The position numbers and the translations under genes were made by a program. Below the pieces are notes generated by a model. The model saw only the letters and a list, made by a program, of their open reading frames with translations, did no database searches and was not told where the DNA came from. This document shows positions 1 to 8,491 of a DNA stretch of 64,000 nucleotides, in pieces; positions within the stretch are counted from its first letter, which is position 1, and each line of letters opens with the position of its first letter. This DNA comes from NVTR01 sp036479015 (GTDB lineage Bacteria; Pseudomonadota; Alphaproteobacteria; Rhodobacterales; Rhodobacteraceae): contig JAZGFB010000018.1 of assembly GCA_036479015.1 (NCBI GenBank), positions 1 through 64,000 on the forward strand, given 5' to 3'.

Positions 1-152
1 AAAACTGGCCGCGCCCTGCGGGTTGCGCCTGAAAACCTCCTCCGCTGCTTCATCCAAACTTGGTGTAGATCACTACACATTCGTTTGAATTCATGACGTT
101 GAAGGCTTTCAGACGCAACTGATGGCGTAGGATTAATGGGTCCTGGCCCTAG
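1..152. repeat. MITE-like repeat, copy A (truncated by window start)
   Basis: This stretch aligns without gaps to 60847-60998, differing at 6 of 152 positions by eye, so it is the right-hand part of the element that is complete at 60729-60998. It ends in CTAG at 149-152. It holds a nested inverted repeat: outer arms 22-34 and 107-119, inner arms GTGTAG/CTACAC around ATCA. The terminal CTAG supplies the TAG stop of the minus-strand aminotransferase gene. The other terminal inverted repeat lies outside the window. No transposase-sized reading frame is visible in this part. Confidence 0.9.
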
Positions 153-1342
153 GTTCCAAACGCCAGTTCAGATCCCATCACTTGGGCCGCCGCTGCCACT
201 AGGATCGTGGCGATAATGTCTAATTCGGCCATTTTCAGGCGGGCAGGCAGCCGGGTGTCACAGGCCCGCATCAACATTGACCGGGTCATTGGCAGTTCCG
301 GCTGGGGGCCAAGAAATTCCCAGTTCCAAAATGCGCGGGCGTTGTTCTCTGTCAGCCCGAATATCTGCACATTTATGCCCTGCTCGGCGGCTTCGACGGC
401 AAAATTTGCCGTATCCGTGTCGTCCATTCCAACCAGGTTGAACTGTATTGAATCCGGGGCGCGCTGTTCAGGGCCAAGTGCGGCCGGGACGTCGATCCAG
501 GGCGATCTGTTCAGTATATCAGCCACATAATCATGGTTGCGCCGCCCATCTGCCACCCGGCGTTCAATATGGGGCAGTTGTGGGCGAATAACGGCAGCTG
601 ACAGGTTGGACAGGCGTGTGTTGTACAGCGGTAATTTGTTCTGCCAGCGTGCAAAATTGTCTTGCAACACCGGGTGCTTTTTCCAGTTATGCTCATAGGC
701 GCCGGACATTATCACAGCCCTGGCCGCAAGGTCCGCATCATCAGTGATCAAAATGCCGCCTTCGCCCGCATTCACCAGCTTATAGGACTGAAACGAAAAA
801 CAACCGATATCGCCAATGGTGCCAATATTGCGCCCGTGCCAGGTTGTGCCCAATGAATGGGCCGCGTCTTCCACCAACGGCACGCCGCGTGCTGTTGCCA
901 GCGCCATGATCTTATCCATATCAGAGGTATGACCGCGCATGTGACTGATCAGGATGGCCGAAATACTGTCATCCAGTTTGGCGGCAAAATCATCCATATC
1001 AATGCGATAATTACTGCCGACTTCCACAAGAACCGGCACACAATCAGCATGGACCACCGCAGAAGGAACAGCAGCAAAGGTAAATGCCGGCACCAAAACC
1101 CGCGCATCGCGGGGCAGGTTCAACGCTTTTAGTGACAAAAACAAAGCAGCCGAACAGGATGAAACCGCCAAGGCGTATTTGGCCCCCAGCAGGGTAGAAA
1201 ACTCTGCTTCCAGCAAGGCAACCGGGGATGCATCCGCAGACGTGTAGCGGAACAAATCACCCGATGTCAGCAACCGGTCAATTTCGCTGCGCGCCTCTTG
1301 GGGTATGGGCTCTGCGTCATAAACGTTTGGTGGCAATGTCAT
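149..1342 (-). CDS. DegT/DnrJ/EryC1/StrS-family PLP-dependent aminotransferase
   Basis: A 397-residue fold-type I PLP enzyme. The family transaminates or dehydrates (usually nucleotide-linked) sugars and related keto compounds; the substrate here is unknown. The motif VEDAAHSLG holds the pyridine-nitrogen Asp, and SFQSYKLVNAGEGG holds the presumed Schiff-base Lys. Length fits the family. The start is ATG at 1342; an upstream in-frame-looking ATG just before it runs into TGA. The gene follows the amino-acid ABC permease in the same direction after 89 nt that contain a perfect hairpin. No sugar-biosynthesis genes are nearby, so a role tied to the transported amino compound is possible but only inferred. 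The TAG stop is part of the CTAG at the edge of a mobile repeat. Confidence 0.85.
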   Translation of the reverse strand: MTLPPNVYDAEPIPQEARSEIDRLLTSGDLFRYTSADASPVALLEAEFSTLLGAKYALAVSSCSAALFLSLKALNLPRDARVLVPAFTFAAVPSAVVHADCVPVLVEVGSNYRIDMDDFAAKLDDSISAILISHMRGHTSDMDKIMALATARGVPLVEDAAHSLGTTWHGRNIGTIGDIGCFSFQSYKLVNAGEGGILITDDADLAARAVIMSGAYEHNWKKHPVLQDNFARWQNKLPLYNTRLSNLSAAVIRPQLPHIERRVADGRRNHDYVADILNRSPWIDVPAALGPEQRAPDSIQFNLVGMDDTDTANFAVEAAEQGINVQIFGLTENNARAFWNWEFLGPQPELPMTRSMLMRACDTRLPARLKMAELDIIATILVAAAAQVMGSELAFGT

Positions 1343-1352
1343 GTTTTCACCA

Positions 1353-1375
1353 TTTCCGAATTATCTATTCGGAAA
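1353..1375 (-). promoter_or_regulatory. Perfect 9-bp inverted repeat before the aminotransferase gene
   Basis: TTTCCGAAT and ATTCGGAAA face each other across a 5-nt TATCT loop, ending about 10 nt before the ATG at 1342 (minus strand). It could be an operator, an intercistronic RNA hairpin, or a structure limiting translation of the downstream gene. There is no T-run after it, so it is not a standard intrinsic terminator. Confidence 0.5.
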
Positions 1376-1431
1376 AACTGTACGTCGTTAACTATTGGTT
1401 GGCGAGCATTTATTGCGTCAAATTCCAGATA

Positions 1432-2271
1432 CTAGCGGAATATTTGTGGCCGAATACGCATTTTGGGCCGCTCTTGTGATGGCAAATGTCGATTTAAGCG
1501 TCGGTTGACTGCGCCAAATAGCGTAATCACACAGAGCGTCAGAATGATAAAATACATGGCCAGAATTGGGTAGGGGATGAACGGGTTAAAGGTTTTGTCG
1601 GCAAAATAGCTGGCATAATACAATGCATCACCCTTTTGCTGCCAAGCCGGAAAACTAGAGAAAAAGACAAGCGTGGTGGCATGGAACATGAATATCGCTT
1701 CATTTGTATATGCAGGCCAGGCAAGCCGCAGCATGGTTGGCCAGATAATGCGCCTGAACCGGGGGGCACCCGTCAGGCCATAGGCATCGGCGGCATCAAT
1801 ATCACCCTTTGGAATACTGCGAAGCGCCCCATAAAAGATTTCACCGGCATAGGCGGTGGTGTTCAGGAACAGCACAATAACAGCGCCCAGCCACGCGCGG
1901 GTCATCCAGCGGGTTTCGGCAGTGATTTCAGCGAAGCCAAGGTTGATGTCGATGCCGACTTTGGGCAGCAGAACAAAGGCCTCATAGGCCAGAAAAAACT
2001 GAATAAACAGCGGTGATCCACGGAAAACAAAGATGAACCAACGGGCAGGCAGCTGAATAATTTTATTGTCAGAATTTTTTGCCAACGCCATCATGGTCGC
2101 GCTGAAAAAGCCGATCGTCAAAGCAATGATGCCAAAATAGATGTTCCAGATCATACCAGACCCGATCAGCGTAAACTGCTCACACAGGGTAAAATCGCTT
2201 CTTGGCAACAGCCGTTCGCCATAGCCAATTGAGCGCAGGCCATAGTCTTGGATGGTTTGGATGCAACTCAT
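1432..2271 (-). CDS. Polar amino-acid ABC transporter permease (HisM/ArtM type)
   Basis: A 279-residue inner-membrane permease with about five hydrophobic segments. The EAA-type loop that docks the ATPase is seen in ADAYGLTGAPRFRRIIWP. It is the second of two permeases: its ATG overlaps the stop of the upstream permease by 4 nt (2268-2271), pointing to translational coupling and a heteromeric HisQ/HisM-like channel. It would work with the binding protein at 3195-3920 and the ATPase at 3947-4726. Sequence alone does not fix the amino acid; the arrangement resembles histidine/lysine/arginine/ornithine importers. Confidence 0.85.
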   Translation of the reverse strand: MSCIQTIQDYGLRSIGYGERLLPRSDFTLCEQFTLIGSGMIWNIYFGIIALTIGFFSATMMALAKNSDNKIIQLPARWFIFVFRGSPLFIQFFLAYEAFVLLPKVGIDINLGFAEITAETRWMTRAWLGAVIVLFLNTTAYAGEIFYGALRSIPKGDIDAADAYGLTGAPRFRRIIWPTMLRLAWPAYTNEAIFMFHATTLVFFSSFPAWQQKGDALYYASYFADKTFNPFIPYPILAMYFIILTLCVITLFGAVNRRLNRHLPSQERPKMRIRPQIFR

Positions 2272-3149
2272 GCCTCTGCCTTTCGCTGGCTTTCGCCGCC
2301 AAGGGTGGCTTGCCCGTGCGACAGACGGCGTGTCAGGCGCTCTAACACCACTTCAGAAACCCGCGTTAGTCCCAGATAGAAGAACAGCAATCCAAGGAAA
2401 TACCATAGGCGCCAGTCCCCGTGCGGGTAGCTAAAGACGTTGGTTTTCAAGCCACCCAGTTCCCCGGCCCAATAGATGATATCTTTAATGCCGAGCAGGA
2501 ACAGTAATGGCGTGGCTTTGATAAGGATCATCCACAGGTTTGACAGACCGGGCAGGGCATATATCCACATTTGTGGGACCAAGACGCGCCAGAACGTTTG
2601 CCGCCGGTTCATGCCGTATGCGGCGGCGGTTTCCAGCTGTGGCTGAGGAACTGCCTGCATCGCACCTTGGATGACATTTGCCGCAAAGGCGCCGAAGACG
2701 ATGGCAAATGTTAGGACTGCCAGCGAAAATCCGTATGCTTCATGGGCAAACTGAGACGCTGTAGAAAGCGGTAGCTTGGCCTGGGTGCAGACCACAAAAT
2801 CGGCGCCTTGGCGGATTGGGGCGTCCCAATCAGGGCACTTAACCTTGTGCCGGATCGTTTCAAAAAATTGATCCAGTGCAATTACGAAAAACATGAAAAA
2901 CGCGATATCAGGAATGCCGCGAACCACGGCAGTATAAATTTTACCAAACCATCGGATCGGGGCAATGTGGGAGCGTGTCGCGGTTGCCCCGCCAAAGCCA
3001 AACAGTAATGCAACTGGGGCTGTGATTGCCAAAAGCAATAGCACAGTGCCGAATGAGCTATAAAACAGCATGTGCTTGCCCGTTGTCAGGTAGCAAGCTA
3101 GCCAATTAAGCCCTTCAAGGCTGGATGGATCTGAGCAATGTGAAAACAT
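2268..3149 (-). CDS. Polar amino-acid ABC transporter permease (HisQ type)
   Basis: A 293-residue membrane protein with hydrophobic segments near residues 30-55, 80-95, 135-160 and 260-280, and the EAA-type loop AAAYGMNRRQTFWRVLVPQ. It has an insertion of about 50 residues (Cys-containing, around 100-130) after the second hydrophobic stretch compared with compact HisQ proteins; this looks periplasmic. No Shine-Dalgarno sequence is visible before the ATG at 3149, which follows directly after a strong GC hairpin (3159-3186). That fits lower permease than binding-protein synthesis from one transcript. Confidence 0.82.
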   Translation of the reverse strand: MFSHCSDPSSLEGLNWLACYLTTGKHMLFYSSFGTVLLLLAITAPVALLFGFGGATATRSHIAPIRWFGKIYTAVVRGIPDIAFFMFFVIALDQFFETIRHKVKCPDWDAPIRQGADFVVCTQAKLPLSTASQFAHEAYGFSLAVLTFAIVFGAFAANVIQGAMQAVPQPQLETAAAYGMNRRQTFWRVLVPQMWIYALPGLSNLWMILIKATPLLFLLGIKDIIYWAGELGGLKTNVFSYPHGDWRLWYFLGLLFFYLGLTRVSEVVLERLTRRLSHGQATLGGESQRKAEA

Positions 3150-3158
3150 AATAATAAC

Positions 3159-3186
3159 GGCGGGGCTGAAAATATCCGGCCCCGCC
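3159..3186 (-). other. Intercistronic hairpin between binding-protein and permease genes
   Basis: GGCGGGGC and GCCCCGCC form an 8-bp GC-only stem around a 12-nt loop in the 45-nt gap between the binding-protein stop (3195) and the permease ATG (3149). Such stems after periplasmic binding-protein genes commonly stabilise the 5' message or cause partial termination. On the transcribed (minus) strand it is followed by GTTATTATT rather than a clean T-run, so partial termination or RNA protection is likelier than full termination. Confidence 0.7.
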
Positions 3187-3194
3187 TTTGACCC

Positions 3195-3920
3195 CTAGTA
3201 GGTTGTGGTTTCGTCGCCGAGCCACTTGATCAAAATGGCATTCAACGTCCCGTCAGCTTTCATGCTGTCAATGGCTGCGTTGAACTTGGCTTTCAATTCA
3301 GGGTCGCTTTCACGAACACCCATGCCAACACCGCCGCCAATTTGGACAGGCTCGCCGACAACCATCAATGCGCCGCCACTTTCGGCAACGATTGCTGCCA
3401 AATAGTCCCCATCTGCCAGTACGGCATCTGCTTCGCCATTTTTCACGGCTGCAATGGTTTCATCCGGGGTCGCGAACTCGACCAATGTCGCACCAGAGCT
3501 GGCAACAAAGCTGGATTGTAGGGTTGCAGTTTGCGCCGCAATCACGCCACCAGACAGATCAACACTATCGGACATGGCAACATAAAGCGATGGTGTGGAA
3601 GGTACGTAATCAGTTGTGAAATCAATCACTTCATCGCGTTCATCGGTAATACCCATGCCAGCAATAATTGTATCGTAGTTGCCAGAAACCAGGTTGGGAA
3701 TGATCGAATCCCAGTCATTGCTTACCCATTCGCAGGTTAGACCAGCGCGTTTGCAAAGCTCGTTGCCGATTTCAACTTCCATTCCGTCTAGGTCGCCGGA
3801 ATCATTGATAAAGTTAAACGGAGGGTAGGCACCTTCTGTGCCCATACGCACAACATCCTGGGCCATGGCCATTCCTGCGGTGATGGCCAATGCAGCCACG
3901 CTTATAATTAGTTTCTTCAT
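3195..3920 (-). CDS. Periplasmic amino-acid-binding protein (SBP_bac_3 family)
   Basis: A 241-residue extracellular solute-binding protein. It begins with a Sec signal peptide (MKKLIISVAALAITAGMAMA, cleavage expected before QD), then the family pattern GAYPPFNFINDSGDLDGMEV and the second-lobe ADAVLADGDY region. It delivers a polar amino acid to the permeases encoded downstream. The start is supported by GGGAG 7 nt upstream of the ATG. It lies 26 nt downstream of the ATPase gene; a GC hairpin follows its stop, which fits high expression relative to the permeases. Confidence 0.88.
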   Translation of the reverse strand: MKKLIISVAALAITAGMAMAQDVVRMGTEGAYPPFNFINDSGDLDGMEVEIGNELCKRAGLTCEWVSNDWDSIIPNLVSGNYDTIIAGMGITDERDEVIDFTTDYVPSTPSLYVAMSDSVDLSGGVIAAQTATLQSSFVASSGATLVEFATPDETIAAVKNGEADAVLADGDYLAAIVAESGGALMVVGEPVQIGGGVGMGVRESDPELKAKFNAAIDSMKADGTLNAILIKWLGDETTTY

Positions 3921-3946
3921 GTATCGTCTCCCTTAGGTTTATTGAT

Positions 3947-4726
3947 TTAATCTGTAACAGTTGCACTTAGAAACTGTTGCAAACGGTCGGATTTTGGCGC
4001 GCCAAACACTGCGTCAGGTGCGCCTTCTTCTTCTATTCTACCTTGATGTAGAAATATGACGTGATCAGACACATCGCGTGCCAATCGCATATCATGGGTC
4101 ACAAGGACCATTGTGCGGCCTTCAGCGGCAAGGTTCTTAATCACCTTAACAACTTCTTGTTCCAGTTCAGGATCAAGCGCCGATGTTGGCTCATCAAACA
4201 GCAATGCTTTAGGTTCCATACACAGGGCGCGCGCAATGGCGGCGCGCTGCTGTTGGCCACCAGAAAGCTGGGCCGGGAAAGCATCGGTTTTCTCGCCAAT
4301 GCCTACTTTTTCCAACAATGCTTGGCCGCGTGCAATTGCTGCGTCGCGATCCAGCCCCAATACGGTTATCGGGGCCTCGATGACATTTTGTATAATTGTC
4401 ATGTGGGACCACAGGTTAAACTGCTGAAAAACCATGGAAAGGTTGGTGCGAATTCGGGTGACCTGTTTGGCGTCAGCCGGGCGGCGATTGGCCCCCGTAC
4501 CGTGCCAGGCAATTGCTTCACCTTCAAATTCAATGTCGCCTTGCTGGCTGTTTTCCAACAGGTTTGCACAGCGTATCAGCGTTGATTTGCCAGACCCAGA
4601 ACTACCAATAAGTGAAATGACCTGGCCGCGCTTAGCCGTAAGGTCAATACCTTTCAAAACTTCCAGCGCACCGTAAGATTTGTGTAAATTACGGATATTT
4701 ATGACAGGTGCTTCAGATTGTTCCAC
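3947..4726 (-). CDS. Polar amino-acid ABC transporter ATP-binding protein
   Basis: An ABC ATPase of the HisP/GlnQ type. Visible motifs are Walker A GSSGSGKST, Q-loop FQQFNLWSH, signature LSGGQQQR, Walker B ALLFDEPTSAL and the H-loop VTHD. The open frame runs back to a TTG at 4792 (281 aa), but family alignment starts near VEQSEAPVINIRNLHKSYG, so I prefer the GTG at 4726 (259 aa). It is the first gene of the transporter set ATPase-SBP-permease-permease and probably shares a transcript with them. The 54 nt between it and the upstream PhnD-like gene show no obvious terminator. Confidence 0.88.
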   Translation of the reverse strand: MEQSEAPVINIRNLHKSYGALEVLKGIDLTAKRGQVISLIGSSGSGKSTLIRCANLLENSQQGDIEFEGEAIAWHGTGANRRPADAKQVTRIRTNLSMVFQQFNLWSHMTIIQNVIEAPITVLGLDRDAAIARGQALLEKVGIGEKTDAFPAQLSGGQQQRAAIARALCMEPKALLFDEPTSALDPELEQEVVKVIKNLAAEGRTMVLVTHDMRLARDVSDHVIFLHQGRIEEEGAPDAVFGAPKSDRLQQFLSATVTD

Positions 4727-4846
4727 AGGCAGATGTATCCCCAAGTTGCCGTTATTAAATGATCTGATTGATTGGCAGATTGCAACGGCCAATCCGCATT
4801 GAATGGCCTGAATCCAGGCATATCGGAATATTTTCGTGTCAAATGG

Positions 4847-5578
4847 TCAGGGTTTGGGCGGGGTTTGGACCGCAAGGTATGCCGATGGGGCAATTTTTGA
4901 TAGCGATGTGATGCCTAATATTGCCCTGTGGGCCTTTGGCAGCCCGTCAATAGCATGTTCAACAGCGGTGAAAATAGCCCCGGCGTTTTGGCCAAGTGCC
5001 GTAATGTACGGCAGGCCAGGTGTGGCCTGTGTAACCTCGATTATTTTTAGCTTTGATGCGCAGGCTTCATAGCTTTCAATCAAACGCCAGGACACGGCGT
5101 CGATCGATGCAATATCTGCTTTGCCATTGGCGACAGCTGTGGCGCTGGCCAGGTGGCTGCCGCTGAAAAATGGCTTTTTAAACTGAAACCCTTGGCTGGA
5201 TGCGTGATTGGTCGGCGCCGCCCAGCCGGATTGCGATCCGGGGTCGTTATGGGCGATTGTGCGATCTTGATAGTCACATAGGGCTGCGCTGTCTTGGGCG
5301 CGCACCACAAATACCGAATAGTAATATCCCGCTGGAACACCACCAAGGCCGTAATCCGGTGTCCCAACCAGTTGCACGCTGTCTTTTAGAAGCGTCCGGT
5401 AGGGCATTCCACATGTCTGGGCTAATACCAGATCAGGGCTTTTCCAGATGTCCATAAGGTCTGTTTCTCGGTCCAGCGTTTCTGGCCCATAGCCCAATTC
5501 AGCGCGAACGGCTGACCACAGCGCGTCATTTGACGCGGCGGTTTCAGCGCGATCATACATGCCAAGTGAGGCAATCAC
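4847..5578 (-). CDS. PhnD-like periplasmic-type binding protein without signal peptide
   Basis: A 243-residue protein of the PhnD/SsuA/transferrin-like fold. Recognisable stretches include the early SLGMYDRAET, the central NDPGSQSGWAAPTNHA (ligand-loop-like) and DIASIDAVSWRLIE. No N-terminal signal peptide is present even if the start is moved, so it may be cytoplasmic or exported another way. The GTG start overlaps the TGA of the TerB-like gene (GTGA, 5575-5578), so the two are translationally coupled. No matching permease or ATPase of the phosphonate type is adjacent. The ligand is unknown. Confidence 0.7.
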   Translation of the reverse strand: MIASLGMYDRAETAASNDALWSAVRAELGYGPETLDRETDLMDIWKSPDLVLAQTCGMPYRTLLKDSVQLVGTPDYGLGGVPAGYYYSVFVVRAQDSAALCDYQDRTIAHNDPGSQSGWAAPTNHASSQGFQFKKPFFSGSHLASATAVANGKADIASIDAVSWRLIESYEACASKLKIIEVTQATPGLPYITALGQNAGAIFTAVEHAIDGLPKAHRAILGITSLSKIAPSAYLAVQTPPKP

Positions 5579-6015
5579 ATCTGCGCCTCAACCCGGCGTC
5601 TGACAATGTTACTGTCACGGTCATTGATGCCCAACAGGTCCGCCACCAGCCGCAACAGGGCGTTTTCTTCGGCGTCACGCTCACCATCTGCCAGCGCAAT
5701 TTTCCACAGCGCTTCGATCACCGCTTCACGGTCAACGTAAGGCACAGCGTTTTTGATCGCGCGGGTAAAGCGCACCGTATCAGGGGCTTCTTTTTCCAAA
5801 CCCTCGGCATCCGCGCGCAGCACGTCAACCTGGCTGGCTGATAATCCGTAGCGCGCGCCGATCAGCTGTTCGATCAGCTCAATCTCGACATCGGCATAAT
5901 CCCCATCACTTTTCGCAATGCGGACAAGCAAGGCCGTAAGCGCCAAACGGGCGTCAGCGTCCTGCAAGGGTGCCGGTTCAGGTTGGGTCAGTCGTTTAAG
6001 TAAATCTGCAAACAT
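5575..6015 (-). CDS. TerB-family (tellurite-resistance-like) protein
   Basis: A 146-residue all-helical acidic protein. It has the TerB/DjlA-N pattern: two helical repeats each with an acidic metal-site-like loop (AKSDGDYADVEIELIEQL near residues 34-51 and ALADGERDAEENALLRLVADLLG near 107-129). The family binds divalent metal and acts in stress or membrane-associated complexes; there are no other ter genes here, so tellurite resistance should not be assumed. It lies 43 nt downstream of pyrG on the same strand and overlaps the PhnD-like gene by 4 nt. Confidence 0.8.
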   Translation of the reverse strand: MFADLLKRLTQPEPAPLQDADARLALTALLVRIAKSDGDYADVEIELIEQLIGARYGLSASQVDVLRADAEGLEKEAPDTVRFTRAIKNAVPYVDREAVIEALWKIALADGERDAEENALLRLVADLLGINDRDSNIVRRRVEAQM

Positions 6016-6058
6016 AACTGCTATATAGGGTGATCGCGCGCAGACGAAAAGAGGCCAG

Positions 6059-7702
6059 TTATACTAAACGTGACACATCTTTGGCGGCGCGCACGAAATC
6101 CTTGAATATCGGGTGCGGGTCAAACGGTTTTGATTTTAGCTCGGGGTGAAATTGCACGCCAACAAACCAGGGGTGATCTTTCCACTCTACTATTTCGGGC
6201 AGCCGACCATCCGGGGACATGCCAGAGAACAACATACCCTGTTCTTCCAGCTTTTTGCGAAACTTGGTATCCACTTCGTAGCGGTGGCGGTGGCGTTCTT
6301 CTATTTCGGTCGCGCCATATATCTCTGCCACCTTTGAGCCCTTAGAAAGCGTCGCAGTATAGGCCCCCAACCGCATGGTGCCGCCTTTGTCATCGCTGAT
6401 TTTCCGGCTGACGGTGTGGTTGCCCTGCACCCATTCCTTTAGGTGGTAGACCACCGGCGTAAAGCGTTTCTGGCCCGCCTCATGGTCAAATTCTTCTGAC
6501 CCTGCATCAGGCATATCAGCCAGATTGCGGGCGGCTTCGATCACGGCCATCTGCATGCCAAGACAGATACCCAGATACGGCACGCCCTTTTCGCGGGCAA
6601 ACCTGGCGGCCTTAATCTTACCTTCGGTTCCGCGTTCGCCAAAACCACCCGGTACCAGAATGGCGTGGAAACCGCTTAGATATGCCGCAGGATCTTCATT
6701 TGCGAACACCTCTGCATCCACCCATTCAACCTTAACTTTTACCCGGTTGGCCATGCCGCCATGGGTCAATGCCTCTTTGATAGATTTGTAGGCGTCTTCA
6801 AGCTGGGTGTATTTGCCAACAATTGCGATGCGCACTTCGCCCTCGGCGTTGTGAATTCTGTCTTCCACATCGTGCCAGCGCTGCATATTTGGTTCGGGCG
6901 CATCGCTGATGCCAAAGGCATTTAATACAGCCCGATCAAGCCCAACCCGGTGGTATGCAAGCGGCGCTTCGTAGATTGATTTTAGATCATAGGCCGGTAT
7001 CACAGAATCCCGCCGGACGTTGCAGAACAGGCCAATTTTGTCCCGCTCTTTTTCTGGGATCAGATGCTCAGAGCGGCACACCAACACATCGGGCGCTATG
7101 CCAATTGAGCGCAGTTCTTTCACCGAGTGCTGGGTTGGCTTGGTCTTAAGCTCACCAGATGCCGCCAGAAACGGCAGCAACGTCAGGTGCATGAAAACAC
7201 AGTCGCCACGCGGTTTGTCCTGGGAAAACTGTCGGATGGCTTCAAAAAAGGGCAGGGCTTCAATGTCGCCGACAGTCCCGCCAATTTCGCACAGCATGAA
7301 ATCAACCTCATCCTCACCGATAGAGATGAAGTCTTTGATTTCATTCGTAACATGCGGAATGACCTGAATTGTTTTACCCAGATAATCCCCCCGGCGTTCC
7401 TTTTCCAAAACAGTGGAATAAATCCGCCCTGACGAAACCGAATCCGTATTTCGTGCAGCGACACCGGTGAAGCGCTCATAATGCCCAAGGTCCAGATCGG
7501 TTTCGGCACCATCGTCCGTCACGTAAACCTCGCCGTGTTCAAACGGGCTCATGGTTCCGGGGTCTACATTCAGATAGGGGTCAAGCTTACGCAGGCGCAC
7601 GCTATAGCCGCGGGCTTGCAAAATAGCGCCAAGCGCGGCTGAGGACAGCCCCTTACCAAGCGATGAAACCACACCACCGGTGATAAAAACAAAACGTGCC
7701 AT
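6059..7702 (-). CDS. pyrG: CTP synthase
   Basis: A 547-residue enzyme that aminates UTP to CTP using ATP and glutamine, the last step of pyrimidine nucleotide synthesis. The synthase domain begins MARFVFITGGVVSSLGKG (P-loop) and includes the DLDLGHYERF region. The C-terminal class I glutamine amidotransferase has YLGICLGMQ (nucleophile Cys) and VGVQFHPEL (His-Glu pair). The open frame extends 37 codons upstream to 7813, but the conserved N terminus fixes ATG at 7702. It follows secG by 164 nt, a common alphaproteobacterial neighbour order. Confidence 0.97.
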   Translation of the reverse strand: MARFVFITGGVVSSLGKGLSSAALGAILQARGYSVRLRKLDPYLNVDPGTMSPFEHGEVYVTDDGAETDLDLGHYERFTGVAARNTDSVSSGRIYSTVLEKERRGDYLGKTIQVIPHVTNEIKDFISIGEDEVDFMLCEIGGTVGDIEALPFFEAIRQFSQDKPRGDCVFMHLTLLPFLAASGELKTKPTQHSVKELRSIGIAPDVLVCRSEHLIPEKERDKIGLFCNVRRDSVIPAYDLKSIYEAPLAYHRVGLDRAVLNAFGISDAPEPNMQRWHDVEDRIHNAEGEVRIAIVGKYTQLEDAYKSIKEALTHGGMANRVKVKVEWVDAEVFANEDPAAYLSGFHAILVPGGFGERGTEGKIKAARFAREKGVPYLGICLGMQMAVIEAARNLADMPDAGSEEFDHEAGQKRFTPVVYHLKEWVQGNHTVSRKISDDKGGTMRLGAYTATLSKGSKVAEIYGATEIEERHRHRYEVDTKFRKKLEEQGMLFSGMSPDGRLPEIVEWKDHPWFVGVQFHPELKSKPFDPHPIFKDFVRAAKDVSRLV

Positions 7703-7866
7703 GCGCTGGAAGTCCCCCGTGGAAGCGATCAAAATCAGTGTAAAAAGCGGTGCCAGAAACCACGTCATCACGGGATTTGACAGGTAACAGATTCGCGAGG
7801 CAAGCGCAACCAAACCGCAAGATAAAGCGGTAAGGTTATTGGGTCATGCTATCCGTGGTAGTTTTG

Positions 7867-8226
7867 TTATTCCGCGGGCGGCTGGCTCTGCGTTTCATCT
7901 GTTGCTGATGGGGGCAGCAGGTCTGTGCCTAATGGTGCGTCTGTGCCGTCTGATTGGGCAGGCGTGCCACCCAAGCGGTCAACCACCGAACTGTTGGCCG
8001 AATTCTTTGCAGCAATCACTGTCAGCGAAATAGATGTTGCAATAAAAGCAATGGCAAATAGCCACGTTAGCTTGCCCAATGCCGTGGCAATACCCCGCGA
8101 CGAAACCGCTCCACCGGAATTTCCGCCGCCCATACCCAACCCGCCGCCCTCAGAGCGCTGCAATAAAACAACGCCAATAAGGCAAAGCGCCAAGATAAGG
8201 TGGATGACAAGTACAACGTTTTCCAT
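7867..8226 (-). CDS. secG: Preprotein translocase subunit SecG
   Basis: A 119-residue inner-membrane protein. It has an N-terminal transmembrane helix (VVLVIHLILALCLIGVVLLQ), the hallmark RSEGGGLGMGGG linker and a second helix (LTWLFAIAFIATSISLTVI). The C-terminal third is a hydrophilic Pro/Ser/Thr-rich tail typical of alphaproteobacterial SecG. It assists SecYE in protein export. It lies upstream of pyrG on the same strand and is divergent from purA. Confidence 0.95.
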   Translation of the reverse strand: MENVVLVIHLILALCLIGVVLLQRSEGGGLGMGGGNSGGAVSSRGIATALGKLTWLFAIAFIATSISLTVIAAKNSANSSVVDRLGGTPAQSDGTDAPLGTDLLPPSATDETQSQPPAE

Positions 8227-8429
8227 GGGAACCTACGGCTGATTGAACGTGCAGTACCTAAAACCTTGGCGCGGTTGCCGCAACCCCAAAGCGGGCAATT
8301 AATCATCGCCGTCATCCACATTGAATTTGCCCGCTTATCTGGCCCTGCCGTAAGCCCAATAGAACCCGCAATTTGGGGGGGCGACACAACAGATGGGCCC
8401 GGCTGTCCAGCCCGCAGCGCATTTTAAGG

Positions 8430-8458
8430 TTTCACACGGCACAAACAGCAGCTATATC
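8430..8458 (+). promoter_or_regulatory. Possible sigma70-type promoter for purA
   Basis: TTTCAC (8430-8435) and TATATC (8453-8458) are spaced by 17 nt and lie 33 nt before the purA ATG. The match to TTGACA/TATAAT is partial. The rest of the 265-nt secG-purA gap holds no gene or clear structure that I can support. Confidence 0.3.
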
Positions 8459-8491
8459 GGCGCGGGTTTGCTGTGAACCAAAGGAACAAAT

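Noticed and set aside
5575..6015. Tellurite resistance operon
   Set aside because: Only a single TerB-like gene is present; no terA/C/D/E neighbours.
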